Below, piece by piece: positions 47,541 to 59,618 of a stretch of DNA of 64,000 nt (the stretch's first letter is position 1; each line of letters opens with the position of its first letter). Made by a program: the position numbers and the translations under genes. The stretch covers positions 5,702,840-5,766,839 of the forward strand of contig OZ026844.1 of assembly GCA_964023205.1 (NCBI GenBank). Direction: 5' to 3'. This stretch comes from Lutraria lutraria (Eukaryota > Mollusca > Bivalvia > Venerida > Mactridae). A model generated the notes under the pieces. That model saw only the letters and a list, made by a program, of their open reading frames with translations, did not search any database and was not told where the DNA came from.

Positions 47541-49290
47541 CTGATAATGCTATGTACATGTATAATAGACTTTGGACCTCAACTGCTTTTTTATGAGATG
47601 AATTTACTTGTAAATTCTTCTCATATAGCGATCACGCAGACTATGAATTTCAACACTGCACTGTTTTCTAGCTATAGGATTGACTTCGTACTACATTTTT
47701 TCGGTAGAGCGGTAATGCACGCAGTTCAAACACCCATTCACACACAGTCAGTAAGCAAATACCATCGGTGCTGTAACTATATCGATTTTCTATTTTTAGC
47801 GTTTAGACCCCAACTCTATCGGATACTTCATATACGCACTCTATCGGACACTTCATTGGTCATTGTTGTTATACATACTAACTCGCTAACAAGTCGAAAA
47901 TCAGATGACAACGAGTGGCGAAATATCTTTTAAAAATCATAATGGTCACATTTTAATTATCTACCTAAACATAATACTCTAACAAGTCCTGATTCATTCA
48001 ATAATCAGTTGTTAAAGTCAATAACCGCTTATCGTAGTCAATCTTAATTCACACTACACTGCAGTACGCCCCGCCTCCGAATGCTACAGTGGGTCGTCGA
48101 TTAAATCAATCACAGCCAATCGCAGCGTTCGTTGTAACAGCTTATTGTTATCAATAATCAGAATGCAGTTTACATTCGTAAACCGAATATCATGAATGTC
48201 TGCTTGACGAAGATTTTGCTAATTGTTGAAAAATGATAATAAATACCCGGCGTGATGTCAAAACAACGGTCCGATCAATAGATAGCCGGTCTAATTGATG
48301 CAACTGACATCTTTTTGTCCCGATTTCGTTTTTTGCCGACCCTAATTGACCGAACATAAACTTGAGAGGCGACCCGTTTGCGAGTTGAATAAATGTTAGG
48401 GTAAGTTTTGCAAACTGCGAATAATTAATTAATAACAGCCATCTGTAATCAAAACTGCTTCTCCACAATCATTAGTTATTTGCTATCCATAATGAAAACA
48501 CGTGATTAAAAAATGTCGCTTGGTATCTTGGTTACAGGGCTGATGTTTCGACTTCATCATGAAAGCGAAAGTCGATTTTCGGAAACTTTAAGTAGGTCAG
48601 TCGGTGTTCACGGCAAATAAATAAAAATCTGATCTTGATCTATGATAATTCTTACCACTTGGAAATTTAATTACCGTTAAGTGGTCATTTTTGGGAAAAC
48701 ATGCGACATTGACACATGATTTATGCATCATTTGTAAATCAAACCGAAAATAGCTTGTCAAATCTACCCAGTGATCTCCCTTACTTTGTTACAGCGAGTA
48801 TATTTTATTCTTTCGATAAACGCCGATGTGGGTATAAAATCACGAACGATATAAAAATATACTGTAGCTAACAGCGGTCCGAGTGATGTCAAGACATACT
48901 TTTTGTAAGTTGAAGGGCTTGCTGCTCCAGTTCAGAACAGTATATTCATAAATATAACATTAAATGTTGCATAAAGAAAAAGAATGTCTGCGTCGTATAA
49001 GACCATCGTTTAAAAAATCGGTTTTAAATTGGTATATCACGGCCTTGATGAACACGATTGGTGTATATTTTCGTGATGTCTAGACCCAGGAGTTCTTTAA
49101 TATTAAGGATATGTTACAAGGCCTTGATAATTCATATGGTGAAATAAGGCAACATTACCCTTGTACATTAATATTTGATTGAATAAACAGTAGCCTACAG
49201 TACTAGGTCCTCGTTTCGGACAGAATTATTGATAGTTTTAAATTTTGTATCGACTCAGAGAGATCCCTGCATCACCAAATTCATCTCATT
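47541..49290 (-). other. Putative intron of the YqaJ gene between SAP and SWIM exons
   Basis: AT-rich, no recognised repeat. A 142-codon plus-strand ORF (47505-47933) and a 92-codon minus-strand ORF (48190-48468) have no family features and are treated as chance. Confidence 0.4.
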
Positions 49291-49756
49291 TCAGGCCTTC
49301 AGGCCTTTGATTGTTTTCATTTTTAACACAAAATAATTGTAAATATCACTGTCACAGAAATTTTGCACATCATATAGTTCATGTTTCCAAGATCGTAATG
49401 ACTTCGGGTCGGGCAGCTTCTCACCGAGCGGAGTAATCAGCTTCTCTGTTTTCCTTTTATCGAAAGTTAATTCAGCGCTGACCCGTTCCTGGTTCCCGTT
49501 GACTAATCCTAACTTATTTAGGCCTTTCGCGCGTAGTACTAATTCATTATTCTTACCCGACACATACTGGTTATTACTACGTAAAAATTCTTTCAATTTT
49601 TTTCACATTTAATTTGTCAAATCGATATCAGACGGACATAGTCCGTCTTCGCGCCCTGTGTCCAAAGACGCAATTGTATGTTGATACTACCCAGTGTCAG
49701 AAGCATTCCGAATGCTATTGTTTTCGGAAAAGGAGACAACTTACTTTCTGAAAAGG

Positions 49757-50295
49757 CCTATATACTGGGTCATTTGGTAACTTTCTAGCTTTAGTTGTGG
49801 AGACGACCCCAGGGGTACAACTGGGTAGAACTCCAAAATCTGTTAGCTAGCTCGACAGCTTCCTCAAGTGTTAAATTTGTCTTGTCCCAGGTGGAATTTG
49901 AACTCCCAGCAGTGAGATGTTAGATATTGCTATTCAGAGGACATGCAGGTCCTATGGAATGGGAATTGTCAGGTGTACTACATTTGTATGTTGAACTGTA
50001 CTACATAACTTGTGTTCAACTGTTGGGCTAAAAATAAAAATAAGTTTGTTTGGAGTGCTCTGACCTACTCACGAACATCACAGCAAATGAATAAAAGTTT
50101 TGGGGCATTTTCTTCTTACTATTGTTATATTGTAAAAATAAATCCCTACCTACCTACCCAGTGCTAAAATTCTGGTTCTGAGCACTCCAAACAAACTTAG
50201 TTTTATTTTCCGCCTTGATTAAAGATTATTAGTTGATACTGATGTTCAGAATTATTTAACATACTAAATCAAAATACCAAAGTCTTTAACTACTG
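49757..50295. repeat. Dispersed repeat block, second copy of about 11278-11815
   Basis: Collinear with 11278-11815 at a few percent divergence. It contains a second SINE copy (49757-50015) and MITE copy 50024-50214. It starts right after the putative end of the YqaJ gene, so the transposon end is probably before 49757. Confidence 0.85.
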
Positions 50296-51099
50296 TTATT
50301 AAAAGTTGGTAATGAACAAATATTGTTTTGTTACAATTTTGTCAGATGAGTTAACATGATGATTGTGACACATTTATATTACTGAGGTAAAATAAAGGTC
50401 AAATGAAACCTTTGTGAATGGATGCTTTGTAAATTATTTTTTTAGGGGGGGGGGGGTAATATAGCACCAACCACCAGGTTCATTTGATGACCTTTTAGCT
50501 TTAAAGGTGGAGGAAGAGTGCAAATGTACACCTGGGTGGAATCATCAACTTTATGCAAATTAGCTGGATGGAAGTTCCTAACTAGTAAGTTGTAAGTATT
50601 GAAGCATAATTTATTTATAATAGAAATCAAACATATGATATTGTCTATTTATTTGATTTCATTATTCTGGGGATGAAGATGTAATCATGTGAATATTTTT
50701 GAGTTATGGCTTATATGTCTTAGATCTCCTGCATCATTTAATCTTACTTAGTTGTAGGTGTAGATGATACAAGTTATCATGGATGATGGTTATTGATGAA
50801 TGTGGTAATTTGAATAAAAAATAATAAAAAATAAAAAGTTCATTTTGAATGACATCTGAAGTAATAATTTCTTTAGTTGTCATTTTTATGCCCCCATCAT
50901 TCCTTCCCTGCCATTCGAAGAATGGTGGAAGGGCATAAACATGCATTTTCAGGAGAATTGGTGGATTATACAATTACCATTACAATTACACCCTTTACCA
51001 AATGTAATTAATTAAATTAGAAATACTTTAGAAAAATAATTAATTAAATTACAATTACATTCTAGTACATTTAACTCAAGAACTAAAGATACTGAACAA
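50296..51099. other. Spacer with poly-G and AT-rich repeats
   Basis: No gene seen. A G-run lies at 50445-50457. The 50970-51065 stretch is rich in TAATTA/AATTAC words like those at 11.9 kb. Confidence 0.5.
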
Positions 51100-51400
51100 T
51101 TTATGAAGCCCTGTTAGCTTTTTGGATGTTAAAATTAAAGTATGTCTTATCTTACCTAGAAAGATATCAGTGAAACTGACTTTTATTTGCAATAAAAACA
51201 TTCCAAAATTTCTTTTTTAATAATGATGTACTATAGTACATACAGAATAATTAATAGCATAGTATTTTTTCAATGATATTGTAAAAAATAAGAGAAAGCA
51301 ACAGACAACATTTTTAAGAGATGTGGCTGAAGAAAGGCATTATGTAAATATTGTTTTAGAGCAAATAAGATATATTTCTTAAAGTTTACTATCATTCTAC
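51100..51400. repeat. Dispersed repeat, copy 2 (TTAGCTTTTTGGATGTTAAA)
   Basis: Relative of 14255-14530. Its order with respect to repeat block X is the reverse of that at 11-15 kb. Confidence 0.65.
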
Positions 51401-51972
51401 ATAACACATAAAATGATGTTGTACATAACACTTAAGTGACTTTCTATCTCACTGTTGCATTTTAAAAGCATCAAAGCCAGTGATCAAGCAGCGCTCTGCT
51501 CTGAACACTTCATATTTCCATGATGCAGTATATTTTTTAGTAATTTTTCCATGTTTGCAACAAGTAGACAAACAGAAATGAATTTGTCCACTATTCATAT
51601 CATTATTTAATCATTCATTTATGTACATGTAAAATACAGTATGAGGATATGAAAGAAAATATAAGAAAATATGAAAAATGATGTGGGTCTTTGGTTTTAT
51701 CTTTTAAATTGTTGTTATAGGTATTTAATCAAGCAGTTATTTCACATCATGGTGTCAAGTTGATAATTGAAATAATCCTTTTTCATCAGTAGACACTTAA
51801 CCCCCTCTGGCAATGTACAATCAGTCATAGGTGAGAATCAGTGATAATAGATTGCCCAGATTAGGATCAATACACTGTTTGTATCATGCCACTAATTCAA
51901 TTTAAAGCGGCAGACCATTAATTTTCAGAAATGTATGGATTAGTAGTAATACATGTATAGAGTATTTAAAAT
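51401..51972. other. Spacer, nothing recognised
   Basis: AT-rich, no ORF or repeat boundary except GAGTATTTAAAATG just before repeat block X. Confidence 0.4.
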
Positions 51973-52106
51973 GCATACTTGTTTAACAAGACGTACAGAG
52001 CGTAATGATTCCGTTAAATGAACTCCGTACGTCGCACAAAAGGAGCATATATTTTATGAATGATAAACTGGTAACATAACTACAGACTGTTGAGTAGTAA
52101 CATTAA
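51973..52106. repeat. Repeat block X, copy 2, left part
   Basis: Matches 12412-12547. It is interrupted at TAA (52104-52106) by the 52107-56350 element and resumes at 56351. Confidence 0.85.
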
Positions 52107-53390
52107 TAGACTATGGGGCACCAATACCCCCCCTCCCCCCCCCGGAGGCATTTTTCTACAGTATGTTTTTCTGAAAGTGTATGGAAAGACCTATCAAATC
52201 CCAGTGTCTACCATCTGGATGTTGGGGCTTTACTCCGTTACCGCCATTTTGGGGCGTTACCATAATTGAAATTTTAAAGTTAACACAATACCGCAAAGAG
52301 ATCAAAATAATTTGTGTTAAAGGCTTTGTAATTATGATTATAAGCACAGAGAATGTAAACAAGAGTGTAGAAAAGTTAAACTCATCATCAAATGTGGTAT
52401 AATTTACGTTACCAATATCATATCACTGAAATAAGGTCACATATACTCTAAAATATTCGATTATCATCATATACTTACTGTTTCTGGATCGAGCAGAACA
52501 CTATCTAATGAGTAAATGGTACTCAATTGTATTATATGTTTACAAGGTGAAAAAAAGGTCACAATAATGCAGAAAATATGTGTATATTATTAACCGCATG
52601 CGTTACCAAAATATAACTATGAACATAAGTGCATGTATAACTAAACCTTGATATTTTTTGCATAAGACATTATAAAATCTAAAGTGGCATGCAGGCTTAA
52701 ATTAAAAAAAAAACATTTCATTATAAAATTTTCATATCAATCAATCAGATCAAAGCAATCAGTTGTAAATAAATAAATAATTTCATTAATCAAATAAATA
52801 ATTAATTTAGTCTATCAATTTCATAGTAATTTATAGATATGTTTCTTTTTTCAATGATTATGCAATTTTAACCTGTGACCTAGCAGTGGCCATGATATCG
52901 TACTCATTGGTTTGGCAGTTTCCGGAACAAATTCACTAATGTCATAGTGAGAACGGGTGTATTTCACACACGTATGCTCCATCTTCGATACATCTAGGCA
53001 AAGTAATGAACGGCAGTGGTCTCGTAGAACTTATGATAAATTCCGGAATTGTGCCAGTGGTTCTCTCTACAAAGTGACGTCTGGGAAATACTAAAACCAC
53101 CCCTTAACGAAGGGTCAATTACCCCGGCCAAGATTTGAAGAAACACAACCTTTCACACAGAGTATTTCAGCATAACATAATAACTCAGATACGAGCAGAA
53201 CGTAACACATTTGGCCTGTTTATGCTCCTGTCAGTTCAACATGACATAGACCTGTAGCTTACCTGGTCATTTCTTCTAGGTCAAGTGCCTTATATTGAAT
53301 CACCAATAGAACCAACAACTAGCCATTCTACAGAAGGCGCATCCTATGTTGTTAATGGTAACGCCTAATTGGGTAACTGCAGAGTCTAAT

Positions 53391-53991
53391 CACAGGTGGC
53401 AGTATCAGTGCTTGGTCCACAAATGATGCAAAAGAAATAATTCCCGTCACTGATCTTATATATATTATCAAGGTAAAAAGAGCCTACTATATGTCTATAT
53501 GCCAAACAATGTGGAACATCGTATCTCGTTGTTTCAGCATAAAAGATGTGCGCTGAAGGAATTTTGCTACACATGTCTTTCAGATAAACTATAAGAAATT
53601 AATTCCTACCTAAAATCTCATTCAATTACATCAAATAACTGTGAAACGGTAAAACTGTGTCCCTTTCGTTATTTAACTTCGCTGCAAGCCATTTTGAGTC
53701 AAGTGCGAGTGATTTATCAAACGATCTGATTGGTCTGATATGTGTGTACAACGTACTGTTCATTTCATGCCGAAATTCAGTAGGAATTAATATCTTATAG
53801 TTTATCTGAATGACATGTGTAGCAATTTTCTTTCAACGCACATCTTTTATGCTGAAACAATGAGATGCGATGTTCCACATTGTTTGGCATATAGACATAT
53901 AGTAGGCTTTTTACCTTGATAGTATATATACGATCAGTAACGGGATTTTTTTGCATCATTTGTGGACCAAGCACTGATACTGCCACCTGTG
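53391..53991. repeat. Foldback: 210-bp inverted arms, 172-bp loop
   Basis: Arms 53391-53608 and 53781-53991 are inverted copies (CACAGGTGGCAGTATCAGTG, ..CAGATAAACTATAAG). A third, single copy lies at 57406-57600 and a tail of it at 20175-20220. It lies inside the 52107-56350 element. Confidence 0.85.
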
Positions 53992-54177
53992 AGTCTAATA
54001 GCAGTTCCGGACACATTCGAGCAAGTAGTTGAGGCGATTTCTTATCAGTTGCCTAAAACTTCTCGTGTTCACTTTATATCAGACACTTCAAACAGTCTAT
54101 TAAATCAGATGAGTGCCGATGACGTTTGGCAGCTCCAACGTTCTTGCTTTCAGGTAAAAAAAGCAATAACTCCATGA
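53992..54177 (+). pseudogene. Possible coding remnant inside the 4.24-kb element
   Basis: Plus-strand frame SLIAVPDTFEQVVEAISYQL, KTSRVHFISDTSN, MSADDVWQLQRS, stop at 54177. Composition is protein-like and unlike the AT-rich flanks. I do not recognise a family with certainty. Confidence 0.3.
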
Positions 54178-54984
54178 AATCGGATGGGCTTCATATCTAA
54201 TGACGACAATAAGACACAGTCAATAAAGCTAATCTTTGAGCAGTCTTATAGAGATGGCGCCACAGTCACACTAACTGAGATTCAAAGCACTGAGATTACA
54301 GTCTGGACCAAAGTTTAAATGTGTTAGATAAAACCATCGTTAAACCATTTAAAGGTCTGTGCTATCATCATTTTGAATTAAAATTTGAATGTCAAGTATG
54401 TATAGTCTGTACAGATGTACATCATTTGACCAATTAACCACAATTATCAAGGAAAAGCTACAATGTGTCAATAGGCAATCTCACTAATCTCAGAGACAAT
54501 ATAGTGTTCCAGCGCTACTTTACTGAATGAAACTATTTTCAATATGTAGTGAATTTCGTTACCTCAACAGTTAATGATGAAACGGAGGAAAAAACAGAAT
54601 CCTGCATATATCTCCAACTTTTATCAAAACTGCAAAGTCTGCAATGCATACTTATACTATTTTTCAAAGCGGATGTATATGCGTCACGTAATTGCAATTA
54701 GAAAAAGTAATGTATAGCTATAGGAGCTTTGCTCCTATAAATGAAGATTACATGACACTATTAGCCAATTTACCACGCATGTTTGTTCGGATGAACTTTA
54801 CAGTGCCATTGAGACATTTGTATGTGTGTTGTTTGGTCATTAAAAATACGACATCAATAAACTGAGGTATGACAAGTATCAAAGCCATGGTTGTGTTCTG
54901 AACGCTTTAAGTGGTATGGACATGAGCTTACTCACTCCCTGCAGATCCCGTCTCGTATGTTCAATGTGTTACGGATAGGTATAA

Positions 54985-55194
54985 GGTGTATATTTGGACC
55001 CATGCAAAGAGGGCAATCTTGATCTTCTAAAAGTGGATGAAAGTGGTTGGAAATTCGGTCCTGACAACATGCTGGAATACAACTGGTACGAGGATAATAT
55101 TGTGCCAAAGGCTAGCGACACAGAAGACACTGATGATAAAAACGACATTGAGCTCATTAGTATGGTCGATGCTGTCTATGACACAGAAAAGTGA
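54985..55194 (+). pseudogene. Possible C-terminal exon inside the 4.24-kb element
   Basis: Frame LDPCKEGNLDLLKVDESGWK, FGPDNMLEYNWYEDNIVP, then an acidic tail ending DAVYDTEK-stop. The aromatic/acidic pattern looks coding. A splice acceptor before it is uncertain. Family unknown. Confidence 0.35.
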
Positions 55195-56350
55195 GAAGGA
55201 TTTGTGAAATTCGTGAACGTTTGCTATCAGAACAACAAAAATACCTTGATGACAATATGTACAGCTAATGAAATCTGACATAACATACAATATTGCACTT
55301 AAGTACATATATATAAATAATCATGTAACAAATGGTAACGTAAATGACACATAAATGTGTGTCAATGGCACAATGTTTTATTGCACTGTCATTGTAAATT
55401 TGATTGTTTCATAGATACATATTCTTAGAATACATTCGATGATGATTTTACAACAGTTTCATAGAAATGTTGTTACTCATTTATGAATAATTTCAAACGT
55501 AACACAAATAAAACCATGTAACGTAAAACACAATCAGTGATGAATTTAAAAAGTTGGAATGTTAATTTACATGTACGTATTCCCAGTAAGCAAGTATAAA
55601 CATTTTGTATATCAAATCAATGTTTTATGCATTGTAAAGTGTGTTAAACACTTATCATGATAAAGGTAACGTTATGTAACGTAAACTACTATTATCCCAG
55701 TCAAACTTAACAACATTTGTAACAAGAAATGTTTTCCAGTTATGGGTATTAATGAATGCATCATGATTACCTATCACTGTATACCTATTTGATCATAGCA
55801 TGTGATCACAGTAATATAAATGATTTCCATGTAACACGTATACTTTTGTATGTAACGTATTTTACGTAAAATGAAGACATAAACGAGCATTCAATGAAAG
55901 AAAAACATGAACATGTGGTAGTATTTGCCTAATATGAATAAAGACATTGTTTACGACTGCTTTTGTGTTAATTTAACATATACAACTGTCATTTCCTTGT
56001 CATTTTAGGGTAACGCAGGGTAACGTAAATTACAGAGCATAAATAGTCCAATACAGTGAAAAACATGCATTTGATCGATAAGTAAAGTCGCTGCTAACTT
56101 ATTATGGTCAAAGGAATTGTTCAAATTGATGAATTATTGAAAATATCTAGAATAAGACTTCTAACAAAATAAAATTACTGTCAAACGTATTTTTCGGTAA
56201 CGGTAATTAGCATGCTGTAGTTCACAAACGCCCCAACGCCCAGATTGTAGACACTGGAAAAATGATCAGCAGGCATGGGGCTTTCAAAAAAATGGTGTCT
56301 ACAAAAATGCCTCCGGGGGGGGAGGGTTTCGCCCAGTAGCCCATAGCCTA

Positions 56351-56705
56351 TAAGTACCGTTTTAACAATTCTCTCAAAATGTAGCGAACTTTACAAAATA
56401 GTCATACCAGTGCAATAATGTCCAGTTGAGAGGTAGAACAAAAACAAACTGTTTCAGCCGTGTATAGTTACTGGTAAGTAAAATTTCATTTAAATGTTTC
56501 CAAATGAGTTTATGCATAATCATAAATGTTGGTTTTGTCGTTTTAAAGGTACACTTATAAGACAATTTAACCGTCTCATACATTACAACAATTTAAACGC
56601 TTTATGCAAATAACACACAAAACTGCACAGACGGCGAACTAACTTTGTAGCCAAAACATATGCTACTGTCTCACTGACGTTTTTTTCATTATTTGTGAGT
56701 CATCT
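56351..56705. repeat. Repeat block X, copy 2, right part
   Basis: Continues the match to 12548-12900 (GTACCGTTTTAACAATTCTC) after the 4.24-kb element. Confidence 0.85.
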
Positions 56706-57405
56706 GAATCCGTACTTCTGAACATTATTTTTGTTTTGTCTGTCGGTGTATTGATTGTACAAAGAACGTTGTCATTCGCAACCCAAATAACGTCTGGGTT
56801 TCTTGGCCATTAAAGTGATTTTTCTTTTTTTGCATAAAAGGAATTCAATAAATTATATTTCATATTCTGCGTCGTCAATATCAGTCCTTTAATTTTCTTA
56901 CGTACCAGTGCATTGTATACTATTTATATTAAATATAGTATAATCGATGTGTATGCACAGCTGGTCTTCATTCGTTCGTCTCACTGTGCATTTTGCCTCA
57001 TGTACTATTTAAAGTAAGGGACACAATGTGCATAAACTGCATATGTACTGTATTTGAGAGAAAATGTTGTTCATTTCAGATATGGCAGATTTATAAAACA
57101 TTTTTGAAGATTTTGACAACTCTTTAGCAGGTTTCAGGTCTGCTACATGCATTTTTCCATTCTGCAGTCTTCTACATCCAGTAATTTGAATATGTTAAAA
57201 TTTTCTTATTTCTGATCTTGTTCATCAAGTCAAATAAAGATTGATACAAATAGCCAAGTTCTTATTTATTTGTCAGCGATGTTGTTTAAATACTGTAGTG
57301 ATAATATGTGACATTTAATTTGCCGCCGACAGTAAGCAGTTCTCATAGTATTTACGGTTGAAATTTACAGCCGTACCCAATTACACATTGGTATTACGTA
57401 TCACC
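56706..57405. other. Spacer, nothing recognised
   Basis: No gene, RNA or repeat boundary supported between repeat block X and the foldback-related copy at 57406. Confidence 0.4.
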
Positions 57406-58068
57406 GGTTGCAGTATCAGTGTTTGGTCCACAAATGATGCAAAAAAAATCCCGTCACTGATCTTATATATACTATCAAGGTAAAAAGCCTACTATATGTC
57501 TATATGCCAAACAATGTGGAACGTCGCATCTCGTTGTTTCAACATAAAAGATGTGCACTGAAGGAAAATTACTACACATGTCATTCAGATAAACTATAAA
57601 CATGCTATCAATTATACGGTTCTTTTCGTACTGGTTGAGTCGTTGAAAACAGAGATTGAAACGAAGCATAGTTATTTTCGCTGTTAAACTATCTTCTGCT
57701 AAATGGGATGTCAAATTATGTGTGGATTTTGATAATCGCCCATTAAAGCGTTTAGGATATAGAACAGATTGACTAAAACACGGCACCCGGTAATAACGCT
57801 TTAGCGCGTGAGGGCAGTTTCGTTATGGCAAGCGGGCCGAAATGTAATGTCACAGGGTAGCATTACGGATTGTCACCCTCTGACGTCACATAAGACTATA
57901 TAGTAAATAAGTCACGTGAGGTATAATAATGTTTAATATCACAACATTTGCTGATGTGATGTGATCAACATTACCTAATTCATTTATATTTCATTTTCAT
58001 TTCCCAAATGTATTGACTTGAGAAAATGCTTGACCACTAAAGCCTTTATATTGTCATGGATTATCATA

Positions 58069-58211
58069 CAGTGCTATATCATCAAAGCAACATTATATGA
58101 GAGTAGCTCTTGAGAGGTTAATTTATGGTTAAATCATGCAGTGGAAATATTGTGCTGTTGTTGCAGTAAGGTTGTTGCTCAAGTGAGGGCCGCTCTGGAG
58201 AGGTTGTACTG
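58069..58211. mobile_element. Tigger-like MITE, CAGTACAACCTCTCC family (paralogue of 20677)
   Basis: Same insertion as 20677-20816 with small differences; TA on both sides. Confidence 0.75.
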
Positions 58212-59618
58212 TATATATTTAGTGACACCTAAAAAAACTTCTGGAACAAAGAAGGATAGTTCTGCAAAACAGTATTTGAGATTTTCATGAATAATCAACA
58301 TTGTGTTATAAGTAGTGTCTCTTTGTTGTACAATTCCTGTGACATACAAATCCATTTGTTTTAAAGTCCCATAAGCTTATAAATTTATCGGTCGTAATAG
58401 TTTCTGATGTCCTATAACAGAAGAATCCGGTGTGTTTTCCTCCCGTGCGTACTTTATAGCAAGAAAAAATGTTCCCGAAACCTCTATCGTATTTATTTCA
58501 ATATCATTGGTACACCTCTGTGTAGCACTTACAGGCAGATAATCAAGACTAATGAATTTCCGAGGTAATTTGTCCGGGTGAATAGTTTGACCTTTAAGAT
58601 AAGTACCATCACATTCTCCAAGAGCATCTCACAACTGTGTGGACACGCAATCATCAATAACGTTAGCCTAATATATAATAAATCAGTCAACTACAATATC
58701 TTCTACCTCTATTTTTGTATTATACAATGATGTATGCTCATATTGTCATGCATATGTAATGACTTGAGAAATAAACATTGTATTGTATTATACCGAAATA
58801 AATAAATAAAACAATATTCCTTAAAGATTCCATATCATTCCATGTTTACTTCTCAAATCGAATAAAATATCACGTTCAATACATTCAAAAAGTGTTTATT
58901 ACACCTCATTGCACGAATCCGATAGAAAAGGTACAAGTCACACCATTGAGACTGAATTTGCATCTGACGTAAGAATATTGTTTTTATACATATGTATTAA
59001 CTTATTCTATACCATGCATATTTAGATAATCGGTTCACGCATATGCAAATATGCTTTTGATATTGGACGATAGGTCGTTGTCCAATGCTGTACATATCGT
59101 TATCTAGATATGGTAAAGTTATGTACAGTCTGAAACAAAATGCTTCTAAATAGAGATGTGTGAACAGTATAAGGACACAACAGTGAATATTTTCCGTCAG
59201 AATTCAAAACTATGTTCAATTTCCCAACACATTTAAAACATTTTAAGGACGTCCTTAACACATCTGAGGAACCCAAAAGCTCCTATAATCAAACTCCCAT
59301 ATATCAAATTCAATGGAATGATTTGTTCACTTGAGGGTCTTTTTTTTGTTAATTGATTTAAAAGAATCTGTAACTTCACTCTCAGTAACTACAATAGGTG
59401 AATTACAATTAAAATATGTTCTATTTCATTATTGTTTGAACAATCAACATACCATAAACATAAAAATCACTCACATCTTTTTTACAACATACATATGACA
59501 AGTCACATACAACTTAACTACTGTTACAAAGAACAATATAATTATATGTTCATCCGTTTTCAACCAAATAATATTAGTAAAACAATACATTGGTTGGTTT
59601 TGTCTTAACGATATTATT

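Larger units (their letters stand above)
44190..49600 (-). pseudogene. SAP-SWIM-YqaJ nuclease gene of the ISL2EU-type element
   Basis: Minus-strand exons: 49291-49600 (SAP-like, LKEFLRSNNQYVSGKNNELV, then TPLGEKLPDPKSL), 47371-47540, and 44190-45351. The last two join in phase (donor GTAAGTG, acceptor TTCCAG) to make a SWIM zinc finger, CSCTAGSGEACNH. The YqaJ/lambda-exonuclease-like domain follows: FRITASNFGEVI, TWGIKHEPAARR, YLGTSPDGII, PEVKCP (E-D-ExK active-site pattern) and YYYQVQGQMALSGK. A TAA at 44358-44360 stops it; the same frame continues WCDFVVWTLDG to a natural stop at 44190. The exact 5' start and the 49.3-kb donor are unclear. Family knowledge: ISL2EU transposons encode a YqaJ protein beside the transposase. 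Confidence 0.85.
52107..56350. mobile_element. 4.24-kb TIR element with G/C-rich ends, TAA target-site duplication
   Basis: The left end TAGACTATGGGGCACCAATA runs into a C-run and GGAGGCATTTTT. The right end, reverse-complemented, TAGGCTATGGGCTACTGGGC runs into a C-run and GGAGGCATTTTTGTAG. TAA flanks both sides (52104-52106, 56351-56353). The paralogous site at 12541-12552 lacks it. CGTTACC words occur near the left end (52237, 52256, 52408, 52602) and GGTAACG words near the right (55334, 55665, 56009, 56019, 56196), an inverted subterminal arrangement. No full transposase was found. A 3-bp TAA duplication fits PIF/Harbinger, but the superfamily is not proven. Confidence 0.82.

Noticed and set aside
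47505..47933. 142-codon plus-strand ORF
   Set aside because: It overlaps the SWIM-coding minus exon at its start and then runs through AT-rich intron. No domain or composition supports it.
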